From: an uncultured Porphyromonadaceae bacterium | GTDB taxonomy: Bacteria; Bacteroidota; Bacteroidia; Bacteroidales; Muribaculaceae | Length of the DNA stretch: 64,000 nucleotides | Reading direction: 5' to 3' | Assembly: GCA_900540205.1 (NCBI GenBank) | Contig: UQER01000005.1 | Coordinates: 69,376 to 133,375, forward strand | In this document: positions 8,815-16,979 of the stretch, one piece after another | Numbering within the stretch: position 1 is the first letter of the stretch | How the letters are laid out: each line of letters starts with the position of its first letter | The notes under the pieces: model-generated | Told to the model about the DNA's origin: nothing | What the model saw: only the letters and a program-made list of their open reading frames with translations | Databases searched by the model: none | Translations under genes and position numbers: made by a program

Positions 8815-10427
8815 AACTTAAAACATATTTTCTTGGGGCTGCATGCTCATGCATGCTGTGGTCCTGCTCTTTCCTTGAGACCGAGCCCTTCGACTATATC
8901 GACGGCGACGATCTCTACCACACACCCGAGACCTGTATGGCCGGGCTGGCGGGCGTCTATGATGCACTCACCGCCACCGGTGCCTACGGCCAGAACCTGT
9001 GGGGCGACCTTGACGCCGGAACAGACATTCTCGTCTACAACCGCAACTATGGAACGGGATATATCCAGATTTCCAATTATAACTACAACAACAGCGACAA
9101 GGCGCTTCTCGACAGCTGGACAGCCCTTTACAACGGCATAAACCGTGCTAACGATTTCATTGAGCGCATCGGACGCAGCGACGACACTCAATGCGGCGGC
9201 CCTCGTGCCAAAGCAATGTACCTCGGTGAGGCCAAGGCCCTCCGCGCACTCTGCTACATGAACCTCGTGGCATTCTGGGGAGAAGTGCCCTTGCGGCTTG
9301 AACCCACATATAACCTCGACACACAGCTTAAAGCAAAAGCCCCGCAGGCCGAGATATATGCCCAGATCACCGCAGACCTTAAAGATGCAGCCGAAGGATG
9401 CCTTGACGTGCGCGAGCTGCCATCGCCGGGACGCATGTCGCAGACTGCCGCCGAGGCTCTGCTTGCACGTGCCTACATGTGGCAGGCCGGCTATCCTCTC
9501 TATGCCGACACGTGGGGAGAGGCACTGAACTGGGCACGCAAAGTGGCCGATTCCGGACGCCACAACCTCCTGCCGCGCGAAAATGGCGGCTACCGGCAGG
9601 TGTTCATCAACATGTGCTCGAATCTCTATGATCTCTCCACCTATGAGTCCATGTTCGAGATAGAATTCTACGGCAACGGACAGACGCAGACCAATGAGGC
9701 AGGCCGTCTCGGCCTGTACATCGGCGTGACCCAGCAGACACCCAGCGACAACCACCCTTACGCCTATGGTCTGTACGACGCCACCAAATACCTGTTCCGC
9801 CTCTATGAGGATGGTGACGACCGCCAATGGTGGAACATCGCCGACTACAAATACGTAACGACCAACGGCGTTGTTAGCGAACAACCCCGCACCACAGCCG
9901 AACGCAATCAGGAAGACGGCAACGCGGCAAAATGGCGTGCGAAGTATATACCCGAACGTCCGCTGTCACGCAACAATTCGTCAATCAACTTCCCTGTCAT
10001 GCGCTTCTCCGATGTACTGCTGATGGTGGCGGAATGCAGCAACCACGTTTACGGACGCCCCACCACCGAAGCATTCGCCGCCCTGAACCGTGTGCGCCGC
10101 CGCGCAGGAGCATCCGAAGTGAACCCCTCGGATGCCCCCGACTTCGAAAGCTTCAACAGGCTTGTCATTGAAGAGCGCACACGCGAACTCTGCTTCGAAG
10201 TGCCGCGCCGCATGGAACTCCGCCGTCACGGTGCCGATTTCTTCACATCGCAGATAGAGGTCCTCGCCGACCAGTCGCTCAACGCCCAGAACAAAAAGAC
10301 CGGCTACGACCTTGAATCAATCAAGGCTCTCCCCGCTCTCAATATGCAGCCCAAACACATCTATTTCCCCATCCCGCAGGCCGAACTCAATGTGAACACC
10401 GCCTGCACACAAAACGTCAACTGGTGA
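8811..10427 (+). CDS. susD-like: SusD/RagB-like surface glycan-binding lipoprotein
   Basis: 538 aa. Lipoprotein signal peptide with lipobox LWSC (Cys19), followed by Ser-Phe-Leu-Glu. The N-terminal TPR-like helical region with the ALYNGINRANDFIERIG and AKALRALCYMNLVAFWGEVPL segments is diagnostic of SusD, as is the C-terminal ALNRVRRRAG / FEVPRRMELRRHG / FPIPQAELNVN block. SusD lids the SusC barrel and hands over oligosaccharides. It overlaps both neighbours (ATGA with susC, TGATG with the next gene), so the operon is tightly coupled. Confidence 0.96.
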   Translation: MKLKTYFLGAACSCMLWSCSFLETEPFDYIDGDDLYHTPETCMAGLAGVYDALTATGAYGQNLWGDLDAGTDILVYNRNYGTGYIQISNYNYNNSDKALLDSWTALYNGINRANDFIERIGRSDDTQCGGPRAKAMYLGEAKALRALCYMNLVAFWGEVPLRLEPTYNLDTQLKAKAPQAEIYAQITADLKDAAEGCLDVRELPSPGRMSQTAAEALLARAYMWQAGYPLYADTWGEALNWARKVADSGRHNLLPRENGGYRQVFINMCSNLYDLSTYESMFEIEFYGNGQTQTNEAGRLGLYIGVTQQTPSDNHPYAYGLYDATKYLFRLYEDGDDRQWWNIADYKYVTTNGVVSEQPRTTAERNQEDGNAAKWRAKYIPERPLSRNNSSINFPVMRFSDVLLMVAECSNHVYGRPTTEAFAALNRVRRRAGASEVNPSDAPDFESFNRLVIEERTRELCFEVPRRMELRRHGADFFTSQIEVLADQSLNAQNKKTGYDLESIKALPALNMQPKHIYFPIPQAELNVNTACTQNVNW

Positions 10428-11404
10428 TGAAACCTCTTCTGATTTTCTCCATAGCAGCCGCATCCATGCTGAGCGCATGCAGCGATTCGGTGGAACCTGT
10501 CGACTTCACGGTAAGCGTGCCGGCGGGAGTGAACGCATCCGCAGGAGAACCGGTACGCTTCGTGTTCTCCGGCAATCCTGACTACATCACCTTCTTCTCG
10601 GGTGAAAGCGGATGCGACTATGCCGCGGCAGGACGTCTGGAAGCCGACATAACAGGGCTGGAACTCACATGCGCCATGCGCCAGCAGTACAACGACCGCG
10701 AGTACCTTGACCGCCAGCTGGTCTATGTCTACGTTTCCACCGATTTCAATGGCGACTACACCCCTGAAAGTCTGAATGCTGCTACATGGACACCGCTCAC
10801 CGGTGCAGGTGCCAACAGCCTGCCTGTGCCTGTGGCCACGTCGGCATCGGCTGTCGAATGTAGGGGCAGCATTGAGCTGGAGCAGTATATCAGGCCTGAC
10901 AGCCCGTTCTATCTCGCCTTTCTATACAATGCACCCGGCCGCGCAAATATCCCGACTGCCAACGGTGGCGGCCGATACGTGGTAAGGCCACGAATCGACA
11001 TAACCGACCTGGAGCTGACCAAGAAGCTCGCCGACGGCACAACTCAGGTTCTCGACAATGCATCGGCACAGTTCGGCTTCCGGCCGGTCTACGAGCGTTC
11101 CTATAAGCAGTCGAACTTTCTCGTAACAGACGACGGAATGCTGTTCCAGCCGGTGGCCGCCGTTGTCGACCCGCTCACCGGACACGAACCCGACGAGCGT
11201 GTGTGGATGGTGTCAACACTTATCGACCCGCGCAAAGTCGAACCCGACCGCGGTGTGGCAATCAAATCGATAGAAGCTCGTCTTGACTTCTATGATCACG
11301 TCTACACCCGACCGGGAACCTACACCGCCACATTCGTAGCCACAAACGCAAACATGTGGGACAGCGAACGCAACATCCAACAACACACAGTCTACATACG
11401 ATGA
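10427..11404 (+). CDS. PUL lipoprotein in the SusE position (DUF5017-like)
   Basis: 325 aa from the ATG at 10427; a GTG one codon earlier is also possible. Lipobox LSAC (Cys17). The N-terminal part resembles an Ig-like/PKD-type beta-sandwich (VSVPAGVNASAGEPVRFVFSGNPDYITFFSGE), similar to DUF5017-type proteins that follow SusD in many PULs. The C-terminus again reads as a beta-domain (GTYTATFVATNANMW). By position it is a surface glycan-binding protein that helps SusD capture the substrate. The family name is from memory of the pattern and not searched; a binding role is inferred from context. Its stop overlaps the next ATG (ATGA at 11401-11404). Confidence 0.7.
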   Translation: MKPLLIFSIAAASMLSACSDSVEPVDFTVSVPAGVNASAGEPVRFVFSGNPDYITFFSGESGCDYAAAGRLEADITGLELTCAMRQQYNDREYLDRQLVYVYVSTDFNGDYTPESLNAATWTPLTGAGANSLPVPVATSASAVECRGSIELEQYIRPDSPFYLAFLYNAPGRANIPTANGGGRYVVRPRIDITDLELTKKLADGTTQVLDNASAQFGFRPVYERSYKQSNFLVTDDGMLFQPVAAVVDPLTGHEPDERVWMVSTLIDPRKVEPDRGVAIKSIEARLDFYDHVYTRPGTYTATFVATNANMWDSERNIQQHTVYIR

Positions 11405-12984
11405 AACACACACTAACACCAATCTTTCTCGCTCTTGCCGGAGTGGCATGCAGCTGCAGCGACGATCCTTCGGACGCGCAGCTGCCTCCGGTAACCGAGG
11501 AAAAGCCGCAGCCCGACATCCCGGCCGAACCTCCAACCGGGTGCCGGTTATGGGTGGATTTCGCCGAAGGGCGTTCAGCACTGCTCCCCGACTTTTCATA
11601 CGCAGGTTATGCGTGGGGTGAAAGGCCGTTGCCCGATGTAGACCATCAGATATTCAACGTATGCGACTACGGTGCAATCCCCGACGACCGCCTCTCCGAC
11701 CGCGCGGCATTTGAAAGCGCCATCCAGGCGGCCACAGCCGACAACCGGCATGGAGCCGTTATCTACGTGCCGGCCGGACGCTACGAGCTCCACGGCAACT
11801 CAGATCCGAACACCCCGATAATCATTGACGGGGACAACATAGTGCTCAGGGGCGCAGGAGCCAACGCTACCGTACTCAGCATGTCATGTCCCGGTCAGGT
11901 GCTTGACGGCACGTTGTGGAACACGCCCGAACTCCTCTCGTTCCGTTATGTACGTTCCCGCTCCGACGAACAGTTGCGACTCACAGAAATTACCGCTGAA
12001 TCGCAGGCCGGTTCACACGAAATCGAAGTAGCATCAGCCTCCGCCCTGTCGGTGGGACAAAGAGTGCTCGTAAAACTCGCCGGCGACAAACGCCCCGGGA
12101 CAATTGCCGCCGAGCTTGCCCCGCATGCCGTCGACGGAGAGTTCAGCGAACTGATAACCGAAGGTGTGACTGTGGCGGAATATCACACAGTGAAACGCAT
12201 CAACGGCCGACGCATCACCCTGTACGAGCCTTTAGGCCACGATATCGACCCTCTTGGCAACTGGACGTTGCATGCTGTCCTTGACCGTAACGGCTGTGGT
12301 GTGGAGGACATATGTTTCGAAGGAGCCTTCACCGACGAATTTGTCCACCACAAGGACGCCGTTCACGACAGCGGCTGGCGCATGCTCACATTCCTGCGCC
12401 AGGCTCACGGATGGGTGCGACGCTGCCGGTTTGTCAACGTCAGTGAAGCCGTCAGCATAATGCAGTCATGCAATATCACAGTGGATGACTGCACTATTGA
12501 GGGCAACGCCGGCCATTCGGCCATACGCTCGCAGGCGTCCACCAACGTACTGATATCCAATGTTGAGGACCGCTCCGGTCAATATCACTCCGTGGGTGTG
12601 TCAAAAACCGCCTCGCACACTGTGCTGCTGCGTTGCACCATCGGCGCGTCCTCAAGCTTCGAGGCCCACTGCAGCCAACCGCGCAACACTCTGCTCGACC
12701 TGTGCCAGGGAGGGTTGAATCAGAACCACGCCGGCGGCGACGCCGCTCTCGGCCCTAACCATCTGCGCGGCCTCGTGCTGTGGAACTATACTCAGACCGG
12801 CGGACAGTCCGGAGAATTCTCCTTATGGAGCCGCAACAACCGCTTTGTCATGCCCGTCATCGCCGGCTTCAAAGGTCCGGCAACATTCAGCCCCTCCGAA
12901 ACCTCCGTCATAGAGAGCTACGGCACACCCGTAGAACCTCAGTCGCTCTACGAGGCTCAGCTCAAACTGCGACTGGGAAAATAA
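11401..12984 (+). CDS. Right-handed beta-helix lipoprotein (pectate-lyase-3-like), putative PUL carbohydrate-active enzyme
   Basis: 527 aa from the ATG at 11401, which overlaps the upstream stop. Lipobox near Cys16/Cys18. After a linker, the segment NVCDYGAIPDDRLSDRAAFESAI is the usual opening of the Pectate_lyase_3 right-handed beta-helix (D-YGA.PDD), and IYVPAGRYEL, NITVDDCTIEGNAGHSAI and NVLISNVEDRSGQYHSVGVS show the coil repeats. The later half resembles DUF4955-type Bacteroidota proteins, an assignment I cannot verify. Beta-helix enzymes include lyases (for example PL6), hydrolases and epimerases. In a locus with PL8 and GH88 it could attack the same uronic-acid polymer or a side linkage, but I cannot identify catalytic residues, so activity is unassigned. 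Confidence 0.75.
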   Translation: MKHTLTPIFLALAGVACSCSDDPSDAQLPPVTEEKPQPDIPAEPPTGCRLWVDFAEGRSALLPDFSYAGYAWGERPLPDVDHQIFNVCDYGAIPDDRLSDRAAFESAIQAATADNRHGAVIYVPAGRYELHGNSDPNTPIIIDGDNIVLRGAGANATVLSMSCPGQVLDGTLWNTPELLSFRYVRSRSDEQLRLTEITAESQAGSHEIEVASASALSVGQRVLVKLAGDKRPGTIAAELAPHAVDGEFSELITEGVTVAEYHTVKRINGRRITLYEPLGHDIDPLGNWTLHAVLDRNGCGVEDICFEGAFTDEFVHHKDAVHDSGWRMLTFLRQAHGWVRRCRFVNVSEAVSIMQSCNITVDDCTIEGNAGHSAIRSQASTNVLISNVEDRSGQYHSVGVSKTASHTVLLRCTIGASSSFEAHCSQPRNTLLDLCQGGLNQNHAGGDAALGPNHLRGLVLWNYTQTGGQSGEFSLWSRNNRFVMPVIAGFKGPATFSPSETSVIESYGTPVEPQSLYEAQLKLRLGK

Positions 12985-13002
12985 AAACCGAACACCAGCA
13001 CC

Positions 13003-13950
13003 ATGATGAAAAAGACAATACTTACCTCCATCCTTCCGGCATTAGCTCTGTCGTTTACCGGATGCCATAACTCCGATGATCCGGAAGCCGTGAACCAGCC
13101 GGCGCTGGTACTGGTTGGCGCCGTCTACGACATAGACGCCGAAAGTTCCTCCATCTGGCATTCCGGACAGGCTTTCGGGGTTTACATGCTCGACAACGAC
13201 CATGCCCCTATTGCAGCCAACGTGAAGCACCTTGCCGACAACCGGGGCACCACTGGTTATCTCGTACCCGAAGGGGCGTCGCTCTATCTTCCGGCCGACG
13301 GCCGTGCTGTAAACATCACTGCCTACTACCCGTTTGACGGCATGGCGGTTGAGAATGGACATATCACCACCATTACCGTGCGTGAAGGGATGGCCGCCGA
13401 CGCCTGCGTCTGGGCGGATGCCCGGAACGCAAGCGGAGCCAATCCTAAGGTGTCGCTCGGATTCAAGTCCCAGCTGTCGCAGATACAGGGGCGGCTGCTG
13501 AACGAGGACCCTGCCACGGCACGGATTGTTGTCAGAGTTAATGGCGCTCCCCGAAGTTGCGGTTTCGATGTCATCAACGGCCGCTATGTAGGCACGCCTG
13601 ACTGCACCAGCCCCATCGGCGCAACCGTGAAAGTGACAGAAGGCGCCTTTGAATTCACCGCGATAGTTGCGGCAACAGAAAGCGCCGTCAACGGACCGTC
13701 AATCGAAATAACTGCTCTCGACAGAAACGGCAAGGAAATCCGGACCTATCCCTCGGTTCCTTTGGGGGAAATGCTCGGACTGTCGGGCGGACGCCAATTC
13801 GAGCAGAACACCATCTACAACCTTGCCGGCAACCTGAGTGCGGAGAATGTTGACATGAAATTCACGGGTTCATCGCCAATCTGCATTCTCAACTGGGGCA
13901 CGGATCCCGACGAGGAAACAGGCACCATCATTAAAAATCAAAAAAATTAA
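13003..13950 (+). CDS. Fimbrillin-like lipoprotein 1 (short form)
   Basis: 315 aa, lipobox FTGC (Cys21). The body follows the Mfa-like/fimbrillin pattern: a motif resembling GQAFGVYMLD, then INITAYYPFDG-type strand, a WADARNASG segment matching the NASDFM segment of the two following paralogs, and a hydrophobic strand LGFKSQLSQIQGRLL. It shares this ordering with the next two genes but lacks their C-terminal module of about 170 residues. In Bacteroidota, fimbrillin-family lipoproteins build surface fibres or, inside PULs, serve as glycan-binding surface proteins. Given its place between SusCD/beta-helix genes and the lyase, glycan binding is the more likely role. It starts 18 bases after the preceding stop. 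Confidence 0.7.
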   Translation: MMKKTILTSILPALALSFTGCHNSDDPEAVNQPALVLVGAVYDIDAESSSIWHSGQAFGVYMLDNDHAPIAANVKHLADNRGTTGYLVPEGASLYLPADGRAVNITAYYPFDGMAVENGHITTITVREGMAADACVWADARNASGANPKVSLGFKSQLSQIQGRLLNEDPATARIVVRVNGAPRSCGFDVINGRYVGTPDCTSPIGATVKVTEGAFEFTAIVAATESAVNGPSIEITALDRNGKEIRTYPSVPLGEMLGLSGGRQFEQNTIYNLAGNLSAENVDMKFTGSSPICILNWGTDPDEETGTIIKNQKN

Positions 13951-13973
13951 CCATATAAATCATCCCATAAGCT

Positions 13974-15467
13974 ATGGATTACAAACACATTTCCCTCTTT
14001 CTCGGGTTAACACTCCTTATGAGTGCGTGCAGCAACGAACCGGCCGAAGAACCGGCAGCTGCCGACGGTCGCCCTGTAAGCTTCAAGATCAGCTCTGTGC
14101 AGAACCGTTCCGTAACCAACCCCGACAACAGCACCGAATTCGTCGCCGGCGACCGCATCGGCATCTACGGTCTCAAAGGCGCCACAGGCTCCAACGTTGC
14201 CTTTATGGTGGGCAACGACGGGCAGCTCCAGGCCGAGGCAGGCAACGGCATCTTCTACAACACAACCGGAGGAGCCACTGCCGATTTCCATGCCTACTAC
14301 CCATTCACAGCCGGCCAGAGCGGCCAGAATGTCAGCTTCACTGTCGGAGCCGACCAGTCGACCGCCGAACTGTTCAATGCTTCCGATTTCATGACAGCCT
14401 CCACTCTGGGCATACCCACAGGTTCCGAATCGCCTGTCACTCTTATCTTCCAGCACCGTCTCGCAGTGGTGCAGCTCGAGGTTGTGACATCTCAGACCGA
14501 TGCACTCAAAGGCGCGTCAGTATGCAACGTGGCAGGAACCGCAGTCTGGGACATGGTGGCGAACACCATGAGCGCTACCGGCGCCAACACCACCGTGAAG
14601 ATGTGGGGACGCAGCGACGACGGCCTCACCTACTGGGCAGCAGTTCCGGCACAGACCGTTGCACAGGGCACTCGCCTGCTCACACTCGACTTCGGTGACG
14701 AGACATATGCATTCACCACCACCGCCCCCGTAACACTCAGCGAAGGTCTTATCAAAAAATTCCGCATCGGCATAGGCGACAAGAACGACGTTGTTGTATT
14801 CTCACCGGATCTTGAGGTCAAACCCTGGCAGGAAGATCCCGATCACGTGGAAGGTTCCGGCGAACTGGTTGAGCCCGATCCCCTCATGCCCCTGCAGGAC
14901 TTCTCCGCCTTCAATCCCATAGCGATCAGCAAGAACAAAGAGGAGATCACTGCCCCGGGCTGGTATCTCTTCCACCTCTACGACAATGATATCCTGGAAG
15001 TCACCGCCGACGGCGACCGCGACAAAGTGATGCACATCAAACGCGTGCTTCAGGATGGCAAAACCGGTCTCGAATGGCATAACGGCGCCTACTATTACGC
15101 CGCAGCAAACCCCGAAAAACGTGTCTACACCCTCACCTTCACCGCCCGCTCGTCGTTTGCCGAAAACATGAAAGGCAACCAGCTCCGCATCGGCGCATAC
15201 ATGAAGGATGCCGAAGGCAAGGACAATTTTGTGGCACTACGCAAGGGCGACGACCTCGTGACCACCATCTACTATCAGGTGCCATCTGAGGAATATGCCC
15301 AATACACACTTGAGTTCGACATGTCGAAAGTATCCACCACTCACAACGGCAACCCCCAGACCGCATGGGCAGAACCGGATGCCGACATGCTGAAACTTGT
15401 GACCCTCTACATATCATCCAACGCTGCCGGCATCGACTTCTGGATTGACGACATCACCTGGAAATAA
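13974..15467 (+). CDS. Fimbrillin-like lipoprotein 2 with C-terminal beta-sandwich module
   Basis: 497 aa, lipobox LMSAC (Cys19). Residues about 30-310 show the Mfa_like_1 pattern (EFVAGDRIGIYG, FHAYYPFTAG, FNASDFMTAS, LIFQHRLAVVQLEV). Residues about 320-497 form a separate beta-rich domain ending ISSNAAGIDFWIDDITWK, the ending typical of galactose-binding-fold carbohydrate-binding modules such as CBM4/9/22. That architecture suggests a fimbrillin-type stalk presenting a sugar-binding head at the cell surface. It is a clear paralog of the following gene. Role as a surface glycan-binding protein of the PUL is inferred from position and module; a fimbrial role cannot be excluded. Confidence 0.75.
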   Translation: MDYKHISLFLGLTLLMSACSNEPAEEPAAADGRPVSFKISSVQNRSVTNPDNSTEFVAGDRIGIYGLKGATGSNVAFMVGNDGQLQAEAGNGIFYNTTGGATADFHAYYPFTAGQSGQNVSFTVGADQSTAELFNASDFMTASTLGIPTGSESPVTLIFQHRLAVVQLEVVTSQTDALKGASVCNVAGTAVWDMVANTMSATGANTTVKMWGRSDDGLTYWAAVPAQTVAQGTRLLTLDFGDETYAFTTTAPVTLSEGLIKKFRIGIGDKNDVVVFSPDLEVKPWQEDPDHVEGSGELVEPDPLMPLQDFSAFNPIAISKNKEEITAPGWYLFHLYDNDILEVTADGDRDKVMHIKRVLQDGKTGLEWHNGAYYYAAANPEKRVYTLTFTARSSFAENMKGNQLRIGAYMKDAEGKDNFVALRKGDDLVTTIYYQVPSEEYAQYTLEFDMSKVSTTHNGNPQTAWAEPDADMLKLVTLYISSNAAGIDFWIDDITWK

Positions 15468-15518
15468 AAACAAAAACACACATCTATCTCAAAAAAAATC
15501 ATAAAACAGAATATTATC

Positions 15519-16940
15519 ATGAAAAAATTTGCATTTATAGCAGCCAGCACACTTCTTCTCGCATCGTGCTCGGAGGAGAACGCACCCGTGAATCCTGCCG
15601 AGAATCAGGCCATCACACTCAGCATCAGCGAACCGGTAGTGCTGTCGCGCACCGTCACCTCCGAAACCGGAAATGTGCTTAAAACCACCTTTGTTGCCGG
15701 CGATCAAATCGGCGTTTCGGCCACCGGCGGAGCATCCGCAACCAATGCGAAATTCACAGTATCGGCCGACGGCACAAGCCTCACCACAGAAACTCCCATC
15801 AACTTCCAGTTTAACACTGAGGCGGTCCTCACAGCCTACACACCCTATGCGGCAGGCACATCGGCCAACGTAGCTTTCACCATCAAACCCGACCAGACTG
15901 TGGCAGATGATTTCAACGCATCCAACTTCATGACCTCGAAAGCCACTGTCAGCAAGGCTAATCCAACTGCCAGCCTTACATTCAGCCCCCGCATGACTTT
16001 GGTTTATGTAGAGATGGCTGGCGCTCTTGGCGTAAACGCCACCAACCTCAAGCTCCGTGGCATCAAGCCCTCACTGACTTGGACTGCAAGCACCGACGCT
16101 GTTGTAGCTGAAGGTGGTGCAACCGACGTGACAATGCACAAAGCAGCCGACAAATCTGTGTTTATGGCATTCATTCCGGCACAAACCACCACAGCCGGAG
16201 AGCAGCTTTTTGCAATCACCATAGGCTCTGACAGCTATTCATACAAACCCACCGGCGAAATCGCGTTCAAGGAAGGCACAGTAAAGCGCTTCAAACTCAC
16301 TGTAAATGCCGACCAGACCGTTAACATCGAATCGAGCGTTGTAAACGGAACCGACTGGACAAATGACGGAAATGCAACAGAGAATGAAAGCGGAGAATTA
16401 ACCCGCAATTATCTTGAACTTATCTCTGTAGCTGATGGAACATTCACCGGCAAAACCCTGAATCCCATAACCGGCTTGTCAGGCGCCCAAGAAGGCTGGA
16501 ACGCCCTTATCGCCGGTACGGATAACAGCTCAACCATCACCATTGAAAATGATGCAGCCGTAATTGCCACTAATGGCGGTTCATGGTATCAGCGCGCGCT
16601 CTACTTCCGCGCGCCAAACAACATCAACATCAATACTGCACATAAATTCCAGCTCAAATTTGAAGTAAAAGGTGGCACTGATATCCAAGTTGCTGTAATG
16701 CGCGGACAAGAAACGGGAACATTTACCTCAAATGCTTACTTCGCAGTTGCGGGCAATACTGCCGCAAAAGTGGAGAAAACGGAGGCCGACTATACCACAA
16801 AGACTCTTGAAGTTGATTTGTCGAAGATATCTACTGGCAATGTGGATTTCAGTACCGGAATCGGTGTAATCTTCTTTGCAAAAGACGGCACCGAACAGAC
16901 CCACTACATCAAGAACGTATCGCTCATAGAAATAGAGTAA
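15519..16940 (+). CDS. Fimbrillin-like lipoprotein 3 with C-terminal beta-sandwich module
   Basis: 473 aa, lipobox LLASC. The N-terminal half matches the preceding paralog motif for motif (TTFVAGDQIGVSA, LTAYTPYAAG, FNASNFMTSK, LTFSPRMTLVYVEM). From about residue 290 a second domain begins, ending FSTGIGVIFFAKDGTEQTHYIKN, again like a carbohydrate-binding beta-sandwich, though diverged from that of the preceding gene. By eye the DNA of this second part (from about 16380) is more AT-rich than the first part, which may mean a swapped module. Likely surface glycan binding; next gene is the PL8 lyase 39 bases downstream. Confidence 0.75.
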   Translation: MKKFAFIAASTLLLASCSEENAPVNPAENQAITLSISEPVVLSRTVTSETGNVLKTTFVAGDQIGVSATGGASATNAKFTVSADGTSLTTETPINFQFNTEAVLTAYTPYAAGTSANVAFTIKPDQTVADDFNASNFMTSKATVSKANPTASLTFSPRMTLVYVEMAGALGVNATNLKLRGIKPSLTWTASTDAVVAEGGATDVTMHKAADKSVFMAFIPAQTTTAGEQLFAITIGSDSYSYKPTGEIAFKEGTVKRFKLTVNADQTVNIESSVVNGTDWTNDGNATENESGELTRNYLELISVADGTFTGKTLNPITGLSGAQEGWNALIAGTDNSSTITIENDAAVIATNGGSWYQRALYFRAPNNININTAHKFQLKFEVKGGTDIQVAVMRGQETGTFTSNAYFAVAGNTAAKVEKTEADYTTKTLEVDLSKISTGNVDFSTGIGVIFFAKDGTEQTHYIKNVSLIEIE

Positions 16941-16979
16941 TGCCATACGGCATCTCTCCCCTGCTAACCCAGCTTTAGA

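Noticed and set aside
8847..9884. 345-codon open frame antisense to susD
   Set aside because: No recognisable domain, and fully covered by the clear SusD protein on the other strand.
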